Origin: Nocardioides sp. BP30 | GTDB taxonomy: Bacteria > Actinomycetota > Actinomycetes > Propionibacteriales > Nocardioidaceae | Length of the DNA stretch: 64,000 nt | Assembly: GCF_029873215.1 (NCBI RefSeq) | Contig: NZ_CP123620.1 | Coordinates: forward strand, 434,001-498,000 | Direction of reading: 5' to 3' | Part shown: positions 42,661 through 49,534 of the stretch, one piece after another | Position numbering within the stretch: position 1 is the stretch's first letter | How the letters are laid out: every line of letters starts with the position of its first letter | Notes under the pieces: model-generated | The model's database searches: none | Told to the model about the DNA's origin: nothing | Seen by the model: only the letters and a program-made list of their open reading frames with translations | Program-made: the position numbers and the translations under genes

Positions 42661-44745
42661 ATGACCCCCACCACCGACGTCCGGGCCGCCGCCGAAGGTC
42701 ACCTGCGGGCTCTGGTCGGCCGCGAGGATGCGGTCCTGCGCGAGGATCAGTGGTCGGCCATCTCGGCGCTGGTGGAGCAGCGCAGCCGTGCCCTCGTGGT
42801 GCAGAAGACCGGGTGGGGCAAGTCGGCGGTCTACTTCGTCGCCACGCTGCTCCTGCGCTCCCAGGGGGCGGGCCCGACGGTGATCATCTCGCCCCTCCTG
42901 GCGTTGATGCGCAACCAGATCGAGGCGGCCGAGCGGGCCGGGATCCGGGCGGCGACGATCAACTCCACCAACATCGAGGACTGGTCGGCGATCGAGCGGG
43001 GGGTCCACGCCGGTGAGCTCGACGTCCTGCTGGTCTCGCCGGAGCGGCTCAACAACCCCGGCTTCCGGGACGCGGTGCTGCCGCGACTGGCAGCGACCTG
43101 CGGCCTGCTGGTGATCGACGAGGCGCACTGCATCTCCGACTGGGGGCACGACTTCCGCCCCGACTATCGCCGGATCCGCACCCTGCTGGGCGAGCTGCCC
43201 TCCGGGATTCCCGTGCTGGCCACCACGGCCACCGCCAATGCCCGGGTCACCGCCGACGTGGCCGAGCAGCTGGGCGAGGGTGTCCTGGTGCTGCGCGGTT
43301 CGCTCGATCGGGAGTCGCTGCGACTCGGTGTGGTCCGGCTGCCCACCATCGAGCAACGACTGGCCTGGCTCGCCGACCACCTCGCCGAGCAACCGGGCTC
43401 CGGCATCGTCTACTGCCTGACCGTGGCGGCCACCCAGGAGGTGGCGGACTACCTGCGCTCGCGCGGCCATCACGTCGCGGCCTACTCGGGCCAGACCGAG
43501 ACCACCGAGCGCCAGGCGCTCGAGGCAGATCTCGCCGCGGGGAGGATCAAGGCGCTGATCGCGACCAGCGCACTGGGGATGGGCTTCGACGCGGCGCTCG
43601 GCTTCGTCGTCAACCTCGGTGCGCCCTCGTCCCCGGTGGCCTACTACCAGCAGGTCGGTCGTGCCGGCCGCGGCACGATCGAGGATGCCTCGGTGGTGCT
43701 GCTGCCTGGTGCCGAGGATCGCGACATCTGGGCCTACTTCGCCTCGCTGGCCTTCCCTCGGGAGGAGCTCGTGCGCCGCACCCTGGAGGTGCTCGAGCAG
43801 GCAGGGCGGCCGCTCTCCACGCCGACCCTCGAGTCCTACGTCGAGCTCGGCCGCTCCCGCCTCGAGACCATGCTCAAGGTGCTCGATGTGGACGGCGCCG
43901 TCCGCCGTGTCCAGGGAGGCTGGGAGGCCACCGGCCAGTCGTGGTCCTACGACGCCGACCGCTACGCCCGGGTGGCCGAGGCCCGCGCGCTGGAGCAGCG
44001 GGCGATGCTGGACTACATCGCCACCGACGCGTGCCGGATGCGCTACCTGCGCGAGCAGCTCGACGACCCCGACGCGGTCGACTGCGGCCGCTGCGACAAC
44101 TGCGGCGGCCTCCGCCTCTCCGTCGACACCTCGCCGGCGGCCGTCGAGGAGGCTGGCGCCCGGCTCGCCCGTCCTGGCGTGGTGATCGAGCCCCGCAAGA
44201 TGTGGCCCCAGGCGCTGCCCAACCTCGGCATCGAGCTGAAGGGCAAGATCGCCGACGCCGCCGAGCCGGGCCGTGCGATCGCGCGGCTCACGGATCTGGG
44301 CCACGGTCAGGCTCTGCGGGAGCTGTTCCGCTCCGCCGAGGCGCCGGCGAGCGTCCCGGTGTCGCTGGTCCGGGCCGTGGTGGAGATCCTGGGCGATTGG
44401 CGACCCCACGTGGACGCCATCGTGACCGTCGAGTCGGCAACGCGCCCCGAGCTGGTCACCGACCTGGCCGCCGGTCTGTCCCGTTACCTGCAGCGACCGA
44501 TCGTCGGGACCTTCGCGCTGGTCGACCCGACCGTCCCGCCGGGCGCCGGTGCGGCCAACTCCGCGCAGCGGGTCGCCGCCGTGTCGCGCCGCTCGGCGCT
44601 GCGCGCCGAGATCGCGCCCGGGGCGCGGGTGCTCCTGGTCGACGACCGGGTGGTCACCGGCTGGACGATGACGCTTGCGGCCCGGGCGCTGCGGGCTGCG
44701 GGTGCGGGTGGCGTCCTGCCGTTGGCGCTGGCCCTGGAGAGCTGA
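42661..44745 (+). CDS. RecQ-family DNA helicase with C-terminal phosphoribosyltransferase-like domain
   Basis: A 694-residue protein. Helicase motifs are QKTGWGKSAV near residue 48 (Walker A), DEAHCISDWGHDFRPDY near 152 and QVGRAGRG near 330. A Cys cluster (ACRMRYLREQL then CGRCDNCGG near 475-483) forms the RecQ zinc finger. From about residue 560 the protein departs from RecQ and ends in LLVDDRVVTGWTMTLAARAL near 658, which resembles the PRPP loop of type I phosphoribosyltransferases. The tail could sense nucleotides or bind DNA ends. Convergent with the efflux pump across a strong hairpin. Confidence 0.88.
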   Translation: MTPTTDVRAAAEGHLRALVGREDAVLREDQWSAISALVEQRSRALVVQKTGWGKSAVYFVATLLLRSQGAGPTVIISPLLALMRNQIEAAERAGIRAATINSTNIEDWSAIERGVHAGELDVLLVSPERLNNPGFRDAVLPRLAATCGLLVIDEAHCISDWGHDFRPDYRRIRTLLGELPSGIPVLATTATANARVTADVAEQLGEGVLVLRGSLDRESLRLGVVRLPTIEQRLAWLADHLAEQPGSGIVYCLTVAATQEVADYLRSRGHHVAAYSGQTETTERQALEADLAAGRIKALIATSALGMGFDAALGFVVNLGAPSSPVAYYQQVGRAGRGTIEDASVVLLPGAEDRDIWAYFASLAFPREELVRRTLEVLEQAGRPLSTPTLESYVELGRSRLETMLKVLDVDGAVRRVQGGWEATGQSWSYDADRYARVAEARALEQRAMLDYIATDACRMRYLREQLDDPDAVDCGRCDNCGGLRLSVDTSPAAVEEAGARLARPGVVIEPRKMWPQALPNLGIELKGKIADAAEPGRAIARLTDLGHGQALRELFRSAEAPASVPVSLVRAVVEILGDWRPHVDAIVTVESATRPELVTDLAAGLSRYLQRPIVGTFALVDPTVPPGAGAANSAQRVAAVSRRSALRAEIAPGARVLLVDDRVVTGWTMTLAARALRAAGAGGVLPLALALES

Positions 44746-44762
44746 GCAGCGACCCTCGACGG

Positions 44763-44809
44763 GAACGGGCGCCGCGCCCGCACCGCCAGGTGCGGACCGG
44801 CGCCCGTTC
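44763..44809. terminator. Strong bidirectional hairpin between recQ and the efflux pump
   Basis: GAACGGGCGCC (44763-44773) pairs perfectly with GGCGCCCGTTC (44799-44809), and an inner stem CCGCACC/GGTGCGG closes on a GCCA loop. Lying between two convergent genes, it should stop transcription from both sides. It lacks a long T-run, which is common in GC-rich actinobacteria. Confidence 0.8.
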
Positions 44810-44825
44810 GAGCGACGATCTGGGA

Positions 44826-46319
44826 TCAGTGCATGACGACCGGCGTGCCGGCACCGACCTCGTCGCTCTTGCTGCGTGGCAGGAAGAACGCCGGGATCAG
44901 CACGACGGCCACCAGGATGGTGGCGACCACGAAGACCGCCCCGAAGGAGTCGGCCATCTGGCCTGCCCACGACGGATCGGTGGCCGGCACCGTCACCTTG
45001 TTCTTGGCGTAGTTGGTCAGCAGCACCGAGAACAGCGCCGTACCGATGGAGGCGGCGATCTGCTGCACGATGTTCATCAGGGTGGAGCCGCGCGCGATGG
45101 TGTGATCGCGGAGCGTCGCCATCGCCGCGGAGTAGATGGGCATCATCGTGCAACCCATGCCGAGCCCCATGATGAAGAGCGCGCCCAACAGGTAGGGGGT
45201 CGAGGTGGTGTCCGAGACCGGGATCCACATCCCCATGCTCACCGCGATGAGCACGATGCCGGGGATGACCACCTTGCCGGCACCCAGCTTGTCCGCCAGC
45301 ACGCCGGCGACCGGCATCGTGATCATGGCGCCGATGCCCTGCGGGGCGAGCAGTACGCCGGACTTCAGCGGCGAGGAGCCACGGACCTCCTGGAAGTAGG
45401 TCGGCAGCAGCAGGCTGGCGCCGAAGAACGCGATCGCGAACAGCGTGATCGCGATGACCGACACGGTCATGTTCCGATCCAGGAAGAGGCGCAGGTCGAG
45501 CAACGGGTGGATGTTGGCGCGGCGCAGGGCCCAGGGCACGAACGCGATGACGAGCAGCAGACCGAGCACGGCCGGGATGATGACGTTGCCGGTCCACATG
45601 GTGCCGTGGTTGGCCTGCGCGGCCGGGATGGAGCTGACGCCGTAGAGGAAGCAGGCCAGGCCGGGGGAGAGCAGCAGCATGCCGACGAAGTCGAAGCTCT
45701 CCGAGGACTGCGGGTTGTCCTTGTCCAGCGCACGCCAGGCGTAGACCAGGGCGATGGCACCGAGCGGGACGTTCACCAGGAAGATCCAGTGCCAGGAAGC
45801 GACGTCGATCAGCCAGCCGCCCAGGATCGGCCCCAGGATCGGCCCCAGCAGCATCGGGACGCCGAGGACCGCCATCACGCGGCCGACCCGCTCGGGACCG
45901 GCGGCCCGGGTCAGGATCGTCATGCCGAGCGGCATCAGCATCCCGCCGCCGAGCCCTTGCAGCACCCGGAAGACGATGAGCGTCTCCAGATTCGGAGCCG
46001 TGGCGCACAGCGCCGAGCCCAGCGCGAAGAGCAGGATCGCCAGCATGTAGAGGCGTTTGGTGCCGAAGCGCTCCGCTGCCCACCCCGTCATCGGGATCAC
46101 CGTCGCAAGGGCCAGCGTGTAGCCGGTGGCGACCCAGGCGACCTGCGCCTGGGTCTTGCCGAACGCCTTCATGAAGGTCGCCATCGCGACGTTGACGACC
46201 GTGATGTCCAGGATCGACATGATCGAGCCCAGCACCACCACGCCGGCGATGACGAGCACACGGGCATCGAGCTTGTCGGAGGAGCCCGACGCGGCCTCGG
46301 TGGAGAGATCTGTGGTCAC
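44826..46319 (-). CDS. DHA2-family MFS drug efflux transporter (EmrB/QacA type)
   Basis: A 497-residue transporter with about 14 membrane segments. Motifs are LDITVVNVAM near residue 37, WVATGYTLALA near 63, the motif A loop GWAAERFGTKRLY near 78, and the motif C region GPILGPILGGWLI near 158. The proton-driven DHA2 family exports drugs and other hydrophobic compounds. GTG 46319 follows a -10 hexamer by six bases. A dyad sits over the -35 region, but no regulator gene is adjacent. Confidence 0.92.
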   Translation of the reverse strand: MTTDLSTEAASGSSDKLDARVLVIAGVVVLGSIMSILDITVVNVAMATFMKAFGKTQAQVAWVATGYTLALATVIPMTGWAAERFGTKRLYMLAILLFALGSALCATAPNLETLIVFRVLQGLGGGMLMPLGMTILTRAAGPERVGRVMAVLGVPMLLGPILGPILGGWLIDVASWHWIFLVNVPLGAIALVYAWRALDKDNPQSSESFDFVGMLLLSPGLACFLYGVSSIPAAQANHGTMWTGNVIIPAVLGLLLVIAFVPWALRRANIHPLLDLRLFLDRNMTVSVIAITLFAIAFFGASLLLPTYFQEVRGSSPLKSGVLLAPQGIGAMITMPVAGVLADKLGAGKVVIPGIVLIAVSMGMWIPVSDTTSTPYLLGALFIMGLGMGCTMMPIYSAAMATLRDHTIARGSTLMNIVQQIAASIGTALFSVLLTNYAKNKVTVPATDPSWAGQMADSFGAVFVVATILVAVVLIPAFFLPRSKSDEVGAGTPVVMH

Positions 46320-46325
46320 CGGTAC

Positions 46326-46364
46326 AGCCTAGGCGCGATCACCGACAGTGTCAGAGTCATTGTC
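46326..46364 (-). promoter_or_regulatory. Efflux-pump promoter with operator-like dyad
   Basis: The -10 hexamer TAGGCT (46326-46331, minus strand) precedes GTG 46319 by six bases. Upstream, GACAGTG-N7-CATTGTC (46344-46364) is an inverted repeat with one mismatch that covers the expected -35 position. TetR- or MarR-type repressors often control such pumps in this way; the regulator is not in this window. Confidence 0.5.
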
Positions 46365-46799
46365 TGCGAGGATCGGTCCGTCCCGACCTGATCCCCACCT
46401 GATCTCGACCTGATCTCCGAGCCCTCGAAGGGGGGTCCTCAGCGGAGGGGTACGCGCTGGAGTCCCCACGTGCAACGCGGATGTCGTGTCCGTTGCTCGG
46501 ATCGAGATGGTCGCGCGGTTTCAGGCGCACCTCTTGAGTTTGGCTTGCCTGGATTGCGCCCACGCTTCCTGAGAATCGCCTGACTGTGCCTGTAGTTTTG
46601 CTGAGAGCCGTCGTCGACTTCCCCGACATTTGTTCCGCCTCATCCCGGGGCAAGTGGCTGGGCCTTGCTGGGCCCCTGCGTTGGAGGGGCCCCGATGCGC
46701 GGTGGTGTCGTTGGTTCAGGTTGCTCGGTGCGTGCGTCAGGGCGGCAGCGGAAGCGAATTCGCTCGAGTGGACGAGGCGGAGCAAAGGGTGCTATCTGG
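46365..46799. other. Intergenic stretch without a convincing gene
   Basis: No ORF here has clear family features or a plausible ribosome site. It contains three near-copies of ACCTGATC at 46384-46419 (below). The short frames on both strands look like chance openings. The right part leads, with falling GC content, into the toxin fragment at 46800, so this may hold decayed DNA upstream of an old insertion. Confidence 0.5.
46384..46419. repeat. Threefold ACCTGATC repeat
   Basis: ACCTGATC occurs three times in 36 bases with spacings of about 12 and 11 bases. It lies upstream of the efflux-pump promoter. It could be a multi-site binding region or simple slippage; no function is assigned. Confidence 0.6.
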
Positions 46800-46952
46800 G
46801 TGAATAGTAAAACCAAGACTTGGATATCACCGGACAATACTAATCACAAAGGCCCGGCCTGGAAAGTATTTTCGTCCGAAAAGGCTGCAATGCGCGGGAC
46901 CCCGCGAAAGTATACAATAAACGCCCAAATGACTGAATGTATTGGACCGTAA
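46800..46952 (+). pseudogene. Orphan C-terminal toxin fragment (polymorphic-toxin type)
   Basis: A 50-codon frame from GTG 46800 encodes a short basic module with WISPDNTNHKGPAWKVFSS near residues 8-26, a TPRKYTIN segment and a CIGP ending. The ISPD-x-T-x-H-x-G-x2-WK pattern resembles, from memory, small C-terminal toxin domains of polymorphic secreted toxins. No full carrier protein is present upstream and the start has no convincing ribosome site, so it is probably a detached toxin tip. The region is clearly more AT-rich than its surroundings. It is followed at once by a small acidic ORF, the usual immunity position. Confidence 0.55.
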
Positions 46953-46953
46953 G

Positions 46954-47238
46954 TTGACTGACGAGTACTGGTCGCTCGATATTCCTGGGCTTGATGAGGA
47001 TGGCGCCAATAGGCTATTGGCGGTCGCAGAAACCTTCGATTCGGTGGAAGCAGCTTCCGTTATTGATCCGACATTGTTCTATTCAATGCACCTATCAAGA
47101 GAGGCGGTAGTCATCGTGGTGCGTCTCTTGCGCGCGTCACTCAGCGACGCCTCCCTGACAAATGATGATACGTATCTAGCGACGAACCTCCGTGAGGAGC
47201 TAACCGAATGGCTTGAACAGATAGCCTTCGACGAGTAG
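46954..47238 (+). CDS. Candidate immunity protein for the orphan toxin fragment
   Basis: An acidic, mostly helical protein of about 94 residues (DEYWSLDIPGLDEDGANRLL near the start, EELTEWLEQIAFDE at the end). It begins at TTG 46954, two bases after the toxin fragment stop, or at TTG 46942 overlapping it. I do not recognise the family. Size, acidity, tight linkage behind a basic toxin-like module and low GC content all fit an immunity protein. It ends 15 bases before the ISL3-type terminal sequence. Confidence 0.55.
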   Translation: MTDEYWSLDIPGLDEDGANRLLAVAETFDSVEAASVIDPTLFYSMHLSREAVVIVVRLLRASLSDASLTNDDTYLATNLREELTEWLEQIAFDE

Positions 47239-47253
47239 CGGTCGAGGTTTTGC

Positions 47254-47473
47254 GGCTCTTCCCAGATGAGGGTGTAGCGGCCTCCGTGGGGTGATGGCCG
47301 GGCAGGTGTCGGGGCCCCCTGAAAATGGAGGTTCCTACACCAGCCCATCCAGGAGACCCCGACTTGTCTGACGCTACCTTCGCGCGCCCTGACCTGACCA
47401 AGTTCGTCGGCCTCGACGAGCTCGGTCTGGTGGTCACCGGCCAGCCCATCGATCCTGACCGATCCGTCCTGAC
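47254..47473 (+). mobile_element. Truncated ISL3-family insertion sequence (left end and transposase start)
   Basis: GGCTCTTCCCAGATGAGG at 47254 resembles an ISL3-family terminal repeat. A TTG start at 47364, preceded by CAGGAGA, opens a frame beginning LSDATFARPDLTKFVGLDEL, which matches the N-terminus of actinobacterial ISL3 transposases. After about 37 codons (through PIDPDRSVL) transposase similarity ends and RHS sequence begins near 47471. The rest of the element and its right end are missing, so a deletion fused the two. Confidence 0.65.
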
Positions 47474-48601
47474 ACATACAGTTACGACTTCTTCGGCCGC
47501 ACCAGGACCCTCCCTGCGGGAGACGCGGTCGGCATCGGCTCCCACAACCCCACCAACGGCGGACCATCCGGGGACCTCACCCTCGGGTACTACAGCAACG
47601 ACATGGTCGCCACCCAGACCCAAGGAACCGGCACCAACGCGACCACCATCGGGTTCACCCTCGACCCCGACCAGAACCGCATCAGCACCCAAGCCACCAC
47701 CACGACGGCCGGTGTCAAGACCATCACCAACCACTACGACGACGGCTCCGACGCCACCGCCTGGACCAGCACTCTCAAACTCGACGGCACCACCGTCACC
47801 AAGCGCTACCTCAACGGCATCGACGGTGGCCTGGACGCCGTCGTCGCTGACGACGGAACGGTCAAGCTCGACCTCACCAACCTCCACGGCGACACCGTCG
47901 CCACCATCGACCCCGACGCCACCAGCATCACCAGCTACCACGAGACCACCGAATTCGGCCTCCCACGCGACCCCATCACCGCAGCCGACGACTACGGTTA
48001 CCTAGGCGCCAAGAAGCGTTCCACCGACGACCTCGGCGGCCTCACCCTCATGGGCGCACGCCTCTACATCCCCGCCACCGGACACTTCCTCTCCATCGAC
48101 CCAATCCCAGGTGGGAACCCAAACCTCTTTACGTATCCAGCCGACCCAATCGACGAATATGACGTCACGGGGCAGTGGCCGCACTGGGTCAAGACTGCCC
48201 TCAGGAAGGGTGCCGACTACCTCGCTGACCATAGGGGTCAGATCGGGGCTCTTGCTTCAGGCGCATGTCTAGTTGTGCAGCCAGAGGTCTGTCTTGGCGT
48301 CTCAGTTGCAGTTTCTTTTACGACGAATGCCGCGAGCGTCGCTGAGGGGAAAGAAAGCCTTAGCTCAGGCGTGAAGCATTTTGCGGTCACGACGTCGCTA
48401 GGTGTTGTCAACTATAGTCTTGCTAAGAGCATTGGAGAGGCCGCGAAGAATCTTAAGATGGCAAAGAAGGACTATCGAGTACTAAAGGGAACGCGGAAAA
48501 CGGCTAGCGGAGCACTTGCGGTAGGTACCTTCCTTGCGGCGAAGACCGCCACGAGGGGAGGTTGTCGCGTAACGGTCAAAAAGAACAGACCCTGTGAATG
48601 A
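47471..48601 (+). pseudogene. 5'-truncated RHS-repeat protein with variable C-terminal domain
   Basis: From 47471 an open frame encodes RHS/YD-repeat sequence (TYSYDFFGRTRTLPAGD, then LGYYSNDMVATQTQ). It reaches the conserved RHS core end near 48040-48180: LMGARLYIPATGHFLSIDPI, NLFTYPADPIDEYDVTGQ. An in-frame TGA at 47456 and the IS junction remove the normal N-terminus; ATG 47603 could still start a 332-residue product. After the core, about 140 residues form a different domain, lower in GC, with a hydrophobic stretch and a basic Cys-containing end (GCRVTVKKNRPC), the typical place of an RHS toxin. Its activity is unknown. Confidence 0.8.
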
Positions 48602-48615
48602 GGGCATGAGTCAAG

Positions 48616-49239
48616 GTGCAGAAGAAAATCAGATGGTTTCGATTAACGGAACGCAGATTCGCCACGGCTATCGTAGGTCTTCGATCTGGTGACAGCACGA
48701 CGGTGAGGTCGTACGCTTCTCTAGTGCTCGGTGTCACGATGGCGGCGTGGTTCGCCGCGGTAGCCTGTGGCCTCGTTCTAGCGAAAAGCTCGCTCGTCAT
48801 ATCTTCCAAAACACTATGGGAGCTCATCTCCTTCATGGTGCTGCCGGGATCTCTTTATGGCTGGCTGATTGCTGGCTATGCGAGTGTGAAAATCGCACCG
48901 GATGGAATACTTGTCACAAATCCCTACAATAAAGCCTTCGTTCCGTGGTGCGCTATCGAAAGAATCGATGACGACGGAGTGATGTCCTTGCTGAGGATCA
49001 CAACGGTTAATTGGTCCATAACGTCATGGACTATAGGCGTGGCGGGCTGGGAGCATTACTTTGACAGACCAAATCGCGTCCAACGTGTAGCCGCCGCACT
49101 CATGGAATACCAACAGTCCATTGAACCATGTGAGGATCGCCAAATGTGCGTCGCGTGGTTAAAGTGGAGACTACCACTGTGGGTAGTCATGGGATATGTT
49201 GTCGCGTGGTTTATCTTAACACTTCTTGTGTGGCTTTAA
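48616..49239 (+). CDS. Membrane protein with PH-like domain, candidate RHS immunity protein
   Basis: A 207-residue protein with hydrophobic segments near residues 35-55, 68-88 and at the C-terminus (LWVVMGYVVAWFILTLLVWL). Between them is a bacterial PH-like region (VKIAPDGILVTNPYNKAFVP near 91, WCAIERIDD near 111). GTG 48616 lies 14 bases after the RHS stop. Position directly behind a variable RHS C-terminus and matching low GC content suggest an immunity protein for a membrane-active toxin; PH-like membrane proteins also occur as unrelated housekeeping proteins. Confidence 0.55.
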   Translation: MQKKIRWFRLTERRFATAIVGLRSGDSTTVRSYASLVLGVTMAAWFAAVACGLVLAKSSLVISSKTLWELISFMVLPGSLYGWLIAGYASVKIAPDGILVTNPYNKAFVPWCAIERIDDDGVMSLLRITTVNWSITSWTIGVAGWEHYFDRPNRVQRVAAALMEYQQSIEPCEDRQMCVAWLKWRLPLWVVMGYVVAWFILTLLVWL

Positions 49240-49499
49240 TGATGCATAAACCGATGATGTGCGGTCCCCTCTGGTTCATGAGAGAAAACGTCGTTTGCCT
49301 GGCCGACGCGACCACTGCGCGCGTTGCACGACGCCTGACGACAAGCCACATGAGTCGTTGTCGGCACCGATGCAGCATCGCGACAGCGGACGAGTTCCCA
49401 CTTGCCGAGGGGCTGAACTCGAACCATGGGAAACCGTATGAAGCCTTGAGCAAGGCCGCCGACCAGGCGGCGTCATCAGAAGTCCCCTGATCGTTCAGC
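49240..49499. other. Intergenic remnant at the right edge of the RHS island
   Basis: Several short overlapping frames exist on both strands, but none has recognisable family features. Composition rises back to the GC-rich background across this stretch, so it probably marks the island boundary. No tRNA or attachment-site repeat was found here. Confidence 0.5.
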
Positions 49500-49531
49500 A
49501 GACCCGTCGGCTTCGGCGCTCGGGCGGGTCT
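49500..49531. terminator. Candidate terminator hairpin after the S53 protease gene
   Basis: AGACCCG (49500-49506) pairs with CGGGTCT (49525-49531) around an 18-base GC-rich loop, just beyond the stop of the minus-strand protease gene. There is no T-run; assignment rests on position and stem only. Confidence 0.45.
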
Positions 49532-49534
49532 CGT

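Noticed and set aside
46357..46785. A 142-residue minus-strand frame between the efflux pump and the toxin fragment
   Set aside because: No ribosome site, no domain and unusual composition. It also runs over the ACCTGATC repeats and the edge of the pump operator.
47325..48005. A 226-residue plus-strand frame starting at the IS remnant and running through the RHS gene
   Set aside because: Only its first part, from TTG 47364 to about 47473, is transposase-like. Beyond that it is a Thr/Ser/Pro-rich shadow of the RHS frame.
46800..49499. Phage or integrative element with integrase and attachment sites
   Set aside because: No integrase, tRNA gene or flanking direct repeat was seen. The content fits RHS module exchange plus one IS remnant better.
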